From: DASQZT01 sp963728965
GTDB lineage: Bacteria > Acidobacteriota > Terriglobia > Bryobacterales > Bryobacteraceae
Direction: 5' to 3'
Assembly (NCBI GenBank): GCA_963728965.1
Contig: CAVSMH010000011.1
Span: forward strand, 124,001 to 188,000
Length of the DNA: 64,000 nucleotides
Shown here: positions 32,741-40,938 of the stretch, one piece after another
Layout: each line of letters opens with the position of its first letter
Position numbering within the stretch: position 1 is the first letter of the stretch
Position numbers and translations under genes: made by a program
Notes under the pieces: generated by a model
What the model saw: only the letters and a program-made list of their open reading frames with translations
What the model was told of the DNA's origin: nothing
The model's database searches: none

Positions 32741-33628
32741 TCAGACACTCTGGTGCTCCGGCGCGCCCGGCGGCGAATGGCGAAAGCGGCGCCGGATCAC
32801 ACCACCGGCGCGAATGGCGATTCCGCTTCCCACATAAATCGCCGCCAGTGTCACCAGCACCGGCTGGGCATAGTTCCAGATGCCGTAGATGAGGCCCGCC
32901 AGCAACACCACGATCAGCGGTGTCTGCGGCTTGCTGAGGTTAATGCCCTTGAAACTGTAGTAACGCCAGGTGCTCACCATCAGAAACCCGAGCAGCAACA
33001 GCAGCGCCAGCCACATCACCGACAGCGGCCACCAGGCAATCGGCTCGCCATCGGAGGCGTACACAATGGCCCCCACCATGGCGGCGGCGGCCGGAATGGG
33101 CAGCCCGACAAAATACTTCCGGTCGGGGCGACCCGGATTCTTGGGCACCGGGTTCTTCTGGATATTGAATCGCGCCAGGCGCGCCGCGCCGCAGATGAGG
33201 AACAGGAAGGCGACGAAATATCCGGTGTTATGGAGTTGCTGGCGCACCGGCTCGGCAAACTCGGGCGCGATGAACTGAACGCCCCATGCGAACGCCAGCA
33301 CGGCGGGGGCAATCCCGAAACTGATCACATCCGCCAGCGAGTCCATCTCGCGCCCGAAATCGCTGGTGGTGTTCGTCATGCGGGCGATTCGACCATCGAG
33401 GCCGTCCAGTACGAACGCCGCTCCGATGGCCTTGGCGGCAATCGCGAACTGCTCCGGCGCGCCGGCCGCACCCGTCGCCGCCAGCATCGAGCCGCGGAAC
33501 GACCGCAGAATCGACAAATAGCCGAGGAAAATGTTGCCCGCGGTGAACAGGGTCGGCAGAACGTAAGCGGCCCGTCGTGGGCGGCGGTCCGGCGAACGCG
33601 GATCCACCAGCCGCTCTCTAAGACCCAT
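32741..33628 (-). CDS. pssA: CDP-diacylglycerol-serine O-phosphatidyltransferase
   Basis: This 295-residue membrane protein has the CDP-alcohol phosphatidyltransferase signature DGLDGRIARMTNTTSDFGREMDSLADVISFG, split here as DGxDGRxAR, then GxxxDSxxD (residues ~75-105). About seven to eight membrane segments surround it, with RLARFNIQKN in a later cytosolic loop, typical of the Bacillus-type PssA. It makes phosphatidylserine, the substrate of Psd. It overlaps the psd gene by 11 bases and belongs to the same operon. Confidence 0.92.
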   Translation of the reverse strand: MGLRERLVDPRSPDRRPRRAAYVLPTLFTAGNIFLGYLSILRSFRGSMLAATGAAGAPEQFAIAAKAIGAAFVLDGLDGRIARMTNTTSDFGREMDSLADVISFGIAPAVLAFAWGVQFIAPEFAEPVRQQLHNTGYFVAFLFLICGAARLARFNIQKNPVPKNPGRPDRKYFVGLPIPAAAAMVGAIVYASDGEPIAWWPLSVMWLALLLLLGFLMVSTWRYYSFKGINLSKPQTPLIVVLLAGLIYGIWNYAQPVLVTLAAIYVGSGIAIRAGGVIRRRFRHSPPGAPEHQSV

Positions 33629-34253
33629 GGGCCAGCCCTTCGCCGATGCGCCTCGCGATGATGCTCGAACCGGCGGACACGCGCTCTCCGGGCTTCACCA
33701 CGATCTCCCACTCGGGACCGAACAGTACGTCCACCCGCGAACCGAACTTGATCAGGCCCACCCGCTCGCCCGCCGAGACGTGGTCTCCAGGATGCTTGCG
33801 GAACACGATGCGCCGCGCAATCAGCCCCGCGATCTGCTTGAACACCACCCGCGTGCCGTCTCCTTCCACCGTCACCACGTTCTGTTCGTTTTGAGTGGAA
33901 CACTGCTCGCGGCTGGCCACGTGAAACCGGCCTTCCTGATAGCGCACATCGCGGATGGTGCCGGCGATGGGAGCGCGATTGACGTGCACGTCGAATACGT
34001 TGAGAAAAATGCTGATGCGCTGGGTGCGCGGGCCTTCCGCCTGGATCGCCACCACCTTGCCGTCCGCGGGCGAGACCGCCACCGGCCCGGCCGGAATCGG
34101 TCGTTCGGGATCGCGGAAAAAATACAGGCAGAACAGCGACAGAACCCACAACGGCAGGGCAAACCACGGGCCCGCCAGCCAGGACACCAGCGCCCCCGCT
34201 CCAGCCATGGCCAAGGCGTAATAGATGCCGTCAAAAACGATCACTGGGACCAT
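33618..34253 (-). CDS. psd: Phosphatidylserine decarboxylase, short form
   Basis: This 211-residue enzyme is of the short, archaeal-like Psd type. It has an N-terminal pair of membrane segments (residues ~8-45), FFRDPERPIP, SPADGKVVAI, ISIFLNVFDVHVNRAPIAG with the conserved His, and a cleavage motif IKFGSRVDV, in which the Gly-Ser bond is self-cleaved to create the pyruvoyl group. It converts phosphatidylserine to phosphatidylethanolamine. The adjacent pssA gene supplies its substrate. The start is ATG 34253, divergent from proC by 43 bases. Confidence 0.92.
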   Translation of the reverse strand: MVPVIVFDGIYYALAMAGAGALVSWLAGPWFALPLWVLSLFCLYFFRDPERPIPAGPVAVSPADGKVVAIQAEGPRTQRISIFLNVFDVHVNRAPIAGTIRDVRYQEGRFHVASREQCSTQNEQNVVTVEGDGTRVVFKQIAGLIARRIVFRKHPGDHVSAGERVGLIKFGSRVDVLFGPEWEIVVKPGERVSAGSSIIARRIGEGLAHGS

Positions 34254-34296
34254 TCTCCCATGTTCGTCGGCATGGGGCGCGTGCTACAAACTCAGT

Positions 34297-35148
34297 ATGC
34301 CATCCACACAAACCGCGGTCGTCGCCGATGGAATGACGCTGGGAGTCATTGGCGCCGGCGTCATGGGTCAGACCCTCATTCGCGGGTTGCTCGCCGGCGG
34401 CGTCGTCTCCCGTGACCGCATCTGGGCCGGAGAAAAGAACGAGGGTGCCTGCCAGGAGGCGGCTCGCGTCCTGGAAGTTCCCGTGGAGACCGATTACGCC
34501 CACCGCGTCGGCAGCGCCGGACTGGTACTCGTCTGCGTGAAGCCGGCCGATGCCGCCGCTGTCATGAATGCGCTCCTGGCGGCCGGATTGCATCCCCAGA
34601 CGCTGCTGATCTCCATCCTTGCCGGTGTGTCCACCGCGCGCCTGGAGACGCTCCTCGGCACGGAGAACCCGGTGGTGCGCGCCATGCCCAATACGCCTTG
34701 CATCGTGGGCGCGGGAATGACGGTAGTTTGTGCCGGCAGGCACGCTACCAGTCACGACCTGGTGCGCGCCCGGCATATCTTCGAAGGGGTGGGCCTGTGC
34801 GACTCCGCCGACGAGAAGCACTTCGATGCCATCACCGCCCTCAGCGGAAGCGGGCCGGCCTACCAGTACCTCATTATGGAAGCGCTGGCCGATGCCGGTG
34901 TCCGCGTCGGCCTGCCGCGCCAGTTGGCGCTCACCCTGGTAGCCCAAACCGCGATGGGGGCGGCCCGCATGGTGCAGGCATCCGGACGCCATCCCGCCGC
35001 CCTACGGGACGATGTCACGACGCCGGCCGGATGCACCATCGGCGGCCTGCTGATGCTGGAGGACGGGCGCATCCGCTCCGTTCTCGCCCGCGCCGTGGAA
35101 GAGGCCACCCGGATCGCGTCGCATCTGGGCGACCCCGTGAAGTCCTAG
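34297..35148 (+). CDS. proC: Pyrroline-5-carboxylate reductase
   Basis: The start chosen is ATG 34297 (283 residues); a second ATG at 34333 would give 271, closer to E. coli ProC (269), and neither has a strong ribosome-binding site. Motifs are LGVIGAGVMGQTLIRGLL (NADPH-binding Rossmann loop), VVRAMPNTPCIVGAGMTV, ITALSGSGPAYQYLIMEALADAGVRVGLPR and DDVTTPAGCTIGGLLMLE, all diagnostic of ProC. It performs the last step of proline synthesis. It is divergent from the psd/pssA operon. Confidence 0.93.
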   Translation: MPSTQTAVVADGMTLGVIGAGVMGQTLIRGLLAGGVVSRDRIWAGEKNEGACQEAARVLEVPVETDYAHRVGSAGLVLVCVKPADAAAVMNALLAAGLHPQTLLISILAGVSTARLETLLGTENPVVRAMPNTPCIVGAGMTVVCAGRHATSHDLVRARHIFEGVGLCDSADEKHFDAITALSGSGPAYQYLIMEALADAGVRVGLPRQLALTLVAQTAMGAARMVQASGRHPAALRDDVTTPAGCTIGGLLMLEDGRIRSVLARAVEEATRIASHLGDPVKS

Positions 35149-35171
35149 GCGGTCCTCCGGCGTGGGCGTCG

Positions 35172-35768
35172 TCAGCCTGGCAGGCGTTCCGCCCGCACGA
35201 TAAACCGCTTCGGCGCAGCGCCCACATAATAGAACGGGAAGCAGGTAACCAGCGTCAGGACATCCCGGCGTGTGGGAGACAACACTTCCACATCTTTGGG
35301 CCCCACCACCTGCGTGGACACGACACGATAGTGAAACGCTCCTTCCAGAGTGCGCAGGGTGATCCGGTCATTGCGATGAATGGAGCGCAACGGCCGGAAG
35401 TACGTATCCCGGTGTCCGGCAATCGCTACATTGCCACCTTGCCAGGGAAGCGCCGTTCCCGGGACGTGACCCACCCCGCGTCTGAGATCGCCGGCACCGA
35501 TGCCCTCGACCACCATTACCGAGACGCCGATCCGCGGGATCTCGATCTTGCCGAGCAGACCGCCGTCTTCCGGAACCAGCGGGGCCAGCGGAACGTGGCG
35601 CGGCGTTACGTCAATGTGGGTGCGATGAAGTTCGCGGTTAAATTTTCGAGCTTCTCGGGCTTGAAAGCGCTCCGCGCCGACCCACACCGACACGCAATAT
35701 CCCAGCGCCGCCACACCGATGATGATAAGCCCGTACTGCGCCAGGCGAATCCACCGGCGAGCCCTCAC
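35172..35768 (-). CDS. Class D sortase
   Basis: This 198-residue protein has an N-terminal membrane anchor (residues ~11-31) and a sortase catalytic domain. The catalytic set is His119 (AIAGHRDTYFRPL), Cys176 (LTLVTCFPFYY) and Arg188 (APKRFIV); the TLxTC motif is the mark of class D. Class D enzymes prefer LPxTA rather than LPxTG signals, and a protein with an LPKTA signal is encoded two genes upstream on the same strand. The start is GTG, overlapping the VWFA gene by 4 bases (GTGA). Sortases in a Gram-negative cell must act at the periplasmic face of the inner membrane. Confidence 0.92.
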   Translation of the reverse strand: MRARRWIRLAQYGLIIIGVAALGYCVSVWVGAERFQAREARKFNRELHRTHIDVTPRHVPLAPLVPEDGGLLGKIEIPRIGVSVMVVEGIGAGDLRRGVGHVPGTALPWQGGNVAIAGHRDTYFRPLRSIHRNDRITLRTLEGAFHYRVVSTQVVGPKDVEVLSPTRRDVLTLVTCFPFYYVGAAPKRFIVRAERLPG

Positions 35769-36724
35769 CGCGCTTCCCCTTGCCGCTCTGCCGGCGGGCT
35801 GTTTCGGCCGGGCGAAGCAATGTAACCTTCCCGCGCCCGCACAAACAGCTTTCCTCCGTGCGGACGGGTAACTTTTACGCGGACTTTTCGATAGGTATTG
35901 TCGAGTTTTGGGTTGGTCGAAACATAGCCGAGAGTGTACTGATGCCGGATGTCGGCCGCGATCCGTTCGCAGACCGGCACGATCTCGCTGCTCACCTTCG
36001 GGAAAAACGCCTCGCCTCCAGTGGCGCCCGCGACCTTCCGGAGGACCCCGGGGTTCTGATCGGCGGAGTGTTCGTCAAACAGGCCGACCGTATAGATGAT
36101 CGTGTTCGATTGTTCCGCGTCGTCAAGCACCTGCGAGAGTTTCGAATGGCTGGTATTATCGCCGCCATCGCTGATGACGATCAGCACTTTCTTGTCACAG
36201 GTGGCTTCTTTCAGGTGGGCCAACCCCGTTTCGATGGCGTCATAGAGGGCCGTCATCCCGCTCGCGGGCGCCTGGTTCAAGGCCCTCTCGAGGTCCGCGG
36301 GGCTGGCCGAAAAGAGTTTCGAGCCAGGCAATCCCAGTGATACCCGTTCATTAAAATTGACGATGAACATCTCGTCGTCGGGATTACTCGACCTTACAAA
36401 CGCCAGCGCCGCGGCAGTCACGTCCCTCTTCTTTCCACCCATGCTCACACTGTTATCGACAATCAATCCGAGGCTCACCGGAACGTCTTCGTGCTGAAAG
36501 ACGCGAATGGTCTGTGGGTGGCCGTCTTCCGTAACATGGAACTGCTGCTTCTCCAGCCCGGAAACGAATTCCCCGTCACGCTCCCGGACGGTCACATGCA
36601 AAACCACCAGGTCCACATTGACCGAGATCCTGCCGGCGTCCATTACACCGCTTTGCCCCAGGCTTTGTGGAAGCACCAGGAAGAAGAGGAGAACCGTCCG
36701 GCAGTAATCTCGAAACCCGTTCAC
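35765..36724 (-). CDS. VWFA-domain protein of the acidobacterial type
   Basis: This 319-residue exported protein has a signal peptide (about residues 8-24). A strand-rich N-terminal part follows (VNVDLVVLHVTVRERDGEFVSGLEKQQFHVTEDG), typical of the VWFA-related acidobacterial domain. The von Willebrand A domain has the metal site D90-N-S-V-S, with further ligands in GMTALYDAI and VISDGGDNTS. VWA domains bind proteins or extracellular matrix through a metal ion. It lies between the sortase and its likely substrate in one minus-strand operon. No sorting signal is seen at its own C-terminus (GRNSPPAERQGEAR). Confidence 0.88.
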   Translation of the reverse strand: MNGFRDYCRTVLLFFLVLPQSLGQSGVMDAGRISVNVDLVVLHVTVRERDGEFVSGLEKQQFHVTEDGHPQTIRVFQHEDVPVSLGLIVDNSVSMGGKKRDVTAAALAFVRSSNPDDEMFIVNFNERVSLGLPGSKLFSASPADLERALNQAPASGMTALYDAIETGLAHLKEATCDKKVLIVISDGGDNTSHSKLSQVLDDAEQSNTIIYTVGLFDEHSADQNPGVLRKVAGATGGEAFFPKVSSEIVPVCERIAADIRHQYTLGYVSTNPKLDNTYRKVRVKVTRPHGGKLFVRAREGYIASPGRNSPPAERQGEAR

Positions 36725-36742
36725 TGAATCCGCTTTCCGCGT

Positions 36743-37468
36743 TTATTTCATGTTGTGGCGCACCAATCGAAGCGAGCCCGCCGCTCCGAACGACATCAGC
36801 CCGATCAACGCGATCAGCGGCAGCGGACTGGCGGTCTTGGGCAGCCGGTTGGGCAGGGAGCGAGGGGTGTTGGCGGCCTGTGTGGTGGGAGGAGGCGTGA
36901 ATGCTTCTGCCATTTCGACCTCTTCCTGATTCGGCTTCTGAGCCTTCAAGGGTGCATTCTTCATGGCCGTCACGTGCGGCTCGTTCATGCTGCGGGTGGG
37001 CTTGGTGGTATTGGCCGCCAATTGGTCCGGCATGGACGGCACGGCTTGATTGTTGGCCCTTGCCAACGCCATTGCCTTAGCTCTAGGGTAGACGAAATCG
37101 TGCCCGTAATTCTCTCCGGGATAGAACCACGCCTTAATGGCTTCCGGCGCTCCCGAGGCGCGCTCCTCAAAAGTAATAATGGGCTTGCCCGCCGGCTTCA
37201 AATGGTAATCGGGAATCGCCAGAAAGATGCCATACAGGTGATTCTCATTCCTGTTGTAGACTTCAACAATGTTGCGGTCGGACATCGAGTCGGCGAGTTT
37301 GAATACATAGGTGCCCGCCGGCAAGACCTCGCCGGGGATCTCTACCGGCCCGCTGAACGTAAACGTCGTCTTCTGGTTCCACTCATCAGCCCGCGCCTGC
37401 CGCGGCGCTGCCATACAAAGCGCCAGCAGGCCGGCCGAGGCATATGTCATCAATCGTGCAATACTCAT
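36743..37468 (-). CDS. Exported protein with C-terminal LPKTA sorting signal
   Basis: The start is ATG 37466-37468, with AAAAGGAG ten bases upstream, giving 241 residues. The signal peptide (MSIARLMTYASAGLLALCMAAP) is followed by a beta-rich domain (residues ~30-130: TTFTFSGPVEIPGEVLPAGTY, NHLYGIFLAIPDYHL, KAWFYPGENYGHDFVYP) that is common in acidobacterial proteins of unknown role. A low-complexity stretch rich in Pro, Thr, Asn and Lys follows. The C-terminus is a textbook sorting signal: LPKTA (209-213), a hydrophobic segment (PLPLIALIGLMSFGAAG) and a basic tail (RLVRHNMK). LPxTA fits the class D sortase encoded downstream. Confidence 0.85.
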   Translation of the reverse strand: MSIARLMTYASAGLLALCMAAPRQARADEWNQKTTFTFSGPVEIPGEVLPAGTYVFKLADSMSDRNIVEVYNRNENHLYGIFLAIPDYHLKPAGKPIITFEERASGAPEAIKAWFYPGENYGHDFVYPRAKAMALARANNQAVPSMPDQLAANTTKPTRSMNEPHVTAMKNAPLKAQKPNQEEVEMAEAFTPPPTTQAANTPRSLPNRLPKTASPLPLIALIGLMSFGAAGSLRLVRHNMK

Positions 37469-37526
37469 TTGGTTTTTTCTCCTTTTCAACGGAGTGACTC
37501 AATCCTCCTACTACTGATGACACGTC

Positions 37527-37544
37527 GCAACGCAGTTTCGTTGC
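37527..37544 (-). promoter_or_regulatory. Leader hairpin upstream of the sortase substrate gene
   Basis: A perfect 6-bp inverted repeat (GCAACG / CGTTGC) with a 6-base loop lies 60-80 bases before the start codon of the LPKTA protein, in its probable mRNA leader. The rest of 37469-37700 has no recognised gene. Confidence 0.35.
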
Positions 37545-37719
37545 TAATACGCGGTGCGATTCATCACGACCGCAGTTACTCGCCCGATGTATTGCTTTCT
37601 TCCATACCAGAGCGAACGAACGCGTCACGTAACCATAACTTCATTTTCAGCGACACACGTGCCGGTGACCGGAGTGTCTTCTCTCAGGGCGGTGGCTGAG
37701 CCTGAACTCAGCTCGACAA

Positions 37720-37960
37720 AGCGCGATCGATATGGTCGACGGCTTTATGGTCGACGGCTTTCTAATGTAATCGTTGGCACCGGCGGCCAGCGCCTCGGCA
37801 CGTCCGTCCTGCCCGGAGGTGACCATGATAATCGGGATGCGGGACGCTGTTCCGAATGGCGCGGCCGAGGTGAAGTCCGTCCACTACGGGCATTTGCCAG
37901 TCGAGCAGGCAACTTCTCCAGAGGGGCGGCGCCATAGGGCCCGGAACGGAGGCGGTAGCG
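37720..37960 (-). pseudogene. Response-regulator receiver fragment, frameshifted
   Basis: On the minus strand one frame encodes LLDWQMPVVDGLHLGRAIRN, the phosphoacceptor region of a receiver domain. The continuation IPIIMVTSGQDGRAEALAAGANDYIRKPS is found in another frame from about 37850 on. Together they make the second half of a CheY-like domain with one frameshift. The N-terminal acidic residues and any output domain are missing. A 15-base tandem duplication lies at its 3' end. It is a relic with no intact product. Confidence 0.6.
37732..37761. repeat. 15-bp perfect tandem duplication
   Basis: ATGGTCGACGGCTTT occurs twice in a row (37732-37746, 37747-37761), at the 3' edge of the receiver-domain relic. 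It looks like a replication-slippage event in non-functional DNA. Confidence 0.8.
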
Positions 37961-38049
37961 TTATCCGCGAGCCCCGCGGCATCTGCTCGCTCCCGTTCCT
38001 GCATGCCTGACTATCCCGGGGAGGGCGTTAAGGAAAAATAAAGACGGTA

Positions 38050-38742
38050 TTACGATTTTCCTGAGGCGCTGGCGGTCACCACGAAACGGTAGCCGATGGA
38101 AGGTTCGGGTCAGAAGATAGCGGGGATTCCGGGGGTCCGGCTCGATCTTTTTTCGAGCCTGGTTGATGAAGACGCGGAGGTACTCCACTTCCTCGCCGTA
38201 GTCGGGCCCCCATGCGGCTTGTAGCAGCCGGCGGTGAGGAACCACGGCACCGGCATGCTCCAGGAGGTAGTGCAGCAGCTTGAATTCCTTGGCCGTCAGA
38301 TGAATGGTGGTCCCGTCGTGCCGCACTTCGTGACTCTCGAGATCGATTTCGACCTGGTCCAGGACGATCACGCGAGAACGGAGCGAGCCCAGGCGGCGTT
38401 TGACGGCATGGATGCGGGCAACCAGTTCCTCCACGTCGAACGGCTTGGTAATGTACTGGTCGGCGCCCGCCTCAAACGCTTCCGCTCTTTCCCGGCCGAT
38501 CTGCCTCACCGAGATGACGATGACGGGCACATCCGAACTCGCGCGAACGGCCCGGCATGTTTGGATTCCATCCATGCCAGGCATGTTGACGTCGAGAAGG
38601 ACTACGTCCGGGTTCTCCTCGAGCAGCTTGTCGACCGCTTCTTCGCCGCTTGCCGCCTCGCACACCTCAAACCCGCGGGCGATGAGGGCGACTTCACCGC
38701 GCGGCGCGCCTGGGGCTCGTCATCCACGTTCAATACTTTCAA
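38050..38742 (-). pseudogene. KdpE-like OmpR-family response regulator with two frameshifts
   Basis: Read on the minus strand from TTG 38742 (with GGAGGAG just upstream), the protein starts MKVLNVDDEPQARRAVK. After a frame change near 38690 it continues as VALIARGFEVCEAASG, then VLLDVNMPGMDG with the phosphoacceptor Asp, KPFDVEELVARI, and an OmpR-type winged helix (LTAKEFKLLHYLLEHAG, EVEYLRVFINQARKKIEPD). One extra base near 38110 shifts the end out of frame; without it the protein would finish EPSIGYRFVV and stop at 38050. The length would be about 230 residues, as in KdpE. Two independent indels argue for decay, although sequencing error cannot be excluded. Confidence 0.75.
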
Positions 38743-39676
38743 GTCGCTCCTCCGACAGGCCCACGGCAGCAGGCAGAGAGATGTGGAAAATGGAGCCTGC
38801 CAGGGGCGTGACCCAGATCTCACCGCCATGCGCGTCCATAATGCACTTTGCGCTGGCGAGCCCGGTCCCGGGCACGCCGCGGTTTGCGTCACCGCGATGA
38901 TACCGCTCGAAGATACGCTCCAAGTCGTTTTCCGGGATGCCACGACCGCTGTCTTCCACGCTGAGCACAATTTCGGCGTCGGTGAATTCGGCCGAGACGG
39001 AGATGGGCGAGCAGGGCGTTGTCGGATGACCTTCTCGATCAGATCCGCATCGAACGCCGCCTGGGGAAGAGAGTGCGGAATGCGGACGTCGATGGCGCGG
39101 CCGTCGGCGGGCGGCCCGAGTCCCTCCAGGGCGCGGGCCGCCACCTGCCGGATATCATGGCTGGCCTTCTGCGAGCGGAGTTGCCCGGCCTCGCTGTTGC
39201 GCAGTGCTTCCCGGCAGCGGCGACAACAATCAAGGCGACCTGGTCGGGGATGCGCTCGAGAGCGTCGCTTCCACGCTCTCGCTCTCCAGCAGCGCGTTGC
39301 CGAACTGGAACAATCTCGCCATTTCATCGCGGCGCCGCCCGGCCTCGTCGCGGTGGCGGTTGGCGCGGGCGGAAAGTTGGCCGGTGGTGATAGCGGTCAA
39401 CAGAAACGCGCCGAGGGCCATCCAATGCTCGGGCGCTTCCAGGCCGAACCCCGGGGGGAGGAAGAAATAATCGAACCCGAGTCCGCCGGCGAGCGAAGCC
39501 ACGAGCGCCTCCAACCAGCCCCATCGAATCGACAGACCCAGGATCAGCAGAACCAGCCCCAGCGCGACGGTCGTGTGGTTGACGTGGCGCAAGAGCGCCG
39601 CACCCGCGATCGTGGCGATCGAAAGCCCGGCGGAGGCGATACACCCGAGAGCGCGATGTAGCTGAGGTCCTCGCAT
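38720..39676 (-). pseudogene. KdpD-like sensor histidine kinase, multiply frameshifted
   Basis: The minus strand carries pieces of one kinase in changing frames. These are a DUF4118 membrane domain with RWGWLEALVASLAGGLGFDYFFLPPG and a coiled linker (RRDEMARLFQFGNALLESES, 39245-39676); then, after a break near 39190, SHDIRQVAARALEGL and IPHSLPQAAFDADLIEKVIRQ; then, after another shift near 38980, the ATP-binding G-box part LSVEDSGRGIPENDLERIFERYHRGD, ending at 38720. At least three frame changes are needed to join them. It overlapped the response regulator start, as in kdpD-kdpE pairs. The Usp-like N-terminus of KdpD is missing. Confidence 0.7.
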
Positions 39677-39868
39677 CGGAAAGACCCGTCAACGTATCAT
39701 TCTGGCCCGGTGTTTTCAGGCTACCATGCGGTCCGCGGCCGCTGGCACCGAACATCGAGGAAGCTGGTGTGGCGCGGAAGGGTCCTAGCAAACGCCGGGT
39801 GGCGGTCGCGAGACAGGGAACGGCCTATGCGGAACGGGCTCGGCTACGGGTGCGGAAGTCGGCTCGGA

Positions 39869-40183
39869 TCAGTGCCGGCGATCGTGAGGCCGCGCGGCAT
39901 GCTGGCCGGCCGGCACAGCACGGTGGCCCGCCTGCCGCGGGTACGAGCCGTTCGCCTGACGCGCGGGTGTGCTTCGCATCTCATCGCACGAGCAAAAATG
40001 CCGATTGAGCAGCTCTCCAACCATTGCCAGACAAGGCCGGGCACCGGTGATGCCGTGTTCGGATTCGGGATGACCACAACTGACGCAGCACTCTTCCGGC
40101 TGCCGCTGGGCACGGTGGTGTATTGGGAATGTCACTTGTCTATCAGTTGAGACGTGTGCGTGCTTGAACAGGTTGCGCGGCAT
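39869..40183 (-). CDS. Small Cys-rich protein, possible zinc binder
   Basis: The open frame is up to 104 residues, but only the middle looks like a folded protein: ECCVSCGHPESEHGITGARP, then CLAMVGELLNRHFCSCDEM. It has CC-x2-C, His and C-x-C groups suited to bind zinc. The stretch after it (ARQANGSYPRQAGH...) has the compositional look of an out-of-frame tail, so the gene may be frameshifted at its end. The start is uncertain: ATG 40183 or a GTG 17 codons later. I do not recognise a named family. The rest of 39677-40329 shows no other gene. Confidence 0.45.
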   Translation of the reverse strand: MPRNLFKHAHVSTDRQVTFPIHHRAQRQPEECCVSCGHPESEHGITGARPCLAMVGELLNRHFCSCDEMRSTPARQANGSYPRQAGHRAVPAGQHAARPHDRRH

Positions 40184-40329
40184 GCAAGCACCAACGGGTG
40201 CGAGACCGTGCCTGCCTCCGGCACCCGCTGTATGCGCAATTACCGGCTACGGAGGCCTACTACGCTGACAGGATGTCACAGCGGCGCGCCCGGATCGAAA
40301 CTAAAAGGAGAGGGTGAAAAGAAGCTACT

Positions 40330-40845
40330 ATGCCAATTCGCAACGTAATGTCAGGGGCTGTTTGCCTGTTGTTGGGTGCGGCCGGGATGGTAAACGGCGC
40401 GTCCTTGAGCAAGGCTGACCGGGACTTCATGAACATGGCGGCGAAGACCGACATGACCCAGGCCCATATAGGCCATATGGCGGAAGACCAGGCCAGCCGG
40501 ACGGACGTGAAGGACTTCGCCAAGACGCTGACCCAGGAAAGCACCGAATCCTACCGGAGCCTGGCCGAGCTAGCCGCCAAGGACGGCGTATCGATTCCGA
40601 ACGGTATCGACACCGCCAGGGACCGGAACATCCGACAGTTGAATCATTTGAAAGGCGCTCGCTTCGACCGCGAGTTCGCCCGTGACGAAATTGCGGCCAA
40701 CCGGCGGGAACTCGCCCTTTTTCAGCGCGAAGCGGCCCACGGGCAGGATCCCGACGTCAAGGGTTTGGCCGGGAGTATGGTGCCTCAGTTGGAGAAGCAG
40801 CTCCATGCTGCGGAGGAGTGCGCTCGCAAACACGGTCGGAGTTGA
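40330..40845 (+). CDS. DUF4142-family exported protein
   Basis: This 171-residue protein has a signal peptide (about residues 5-23) and an all-helical DUF4142 domain: SKADRDFMNMAAKTDMTQAHIGHMAEDQASRTDVKDFAKTL, then LNHLKGARFDREFARDEIAANRRELALFQREA. DUF4142 proteins are predicted periplasmic four-helix bundles related in fold to ferritin-like domains; the function is unknown. It is the first intact gene after the decayed kinase pair and converges with the decaheme cytochrome gene. Confidence 0.85.
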   Translation: MPIRNVMSGAVCLLLGAAGMVNGASLSKADRDFMNMAAKTDMTQAHIGHMAEDQASRTDVKDFAKTLTQESTESYRSLAELAAKDGVSIPNGIDTARDRNIRQLNHLKGARFDREFARDEIAANRRELALFQREAAHGQDPDVKGLAGSMVPQLEKQLHAAEECARKHGRS

Positions 40846-40917
40846 ACTGCCGCTCTGGCGGCTGGCGCGATATCGGAGGCGCCAGCCGCTTCCGTGCTTG
40901 CAGGAAGCAGGTGCCGT

Positions 40918-40938
40918 CCCGCACTCAGAGTGTGCGGG
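40918..40938. terminator. Hairpin at the stop codon between convergent genes
   Basis: A perfect 7-bp stem (CCCGCAC / GTGCGGG) with a 7-base loop overlaps the TGA stop of the decaheme cytochrome gene and lies 73 bases after the DUF4142 gene. A symmetric hairpin between convergent genes suggests a bidirectional terminator, but no T-tract is present. Confidence 0.45.
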
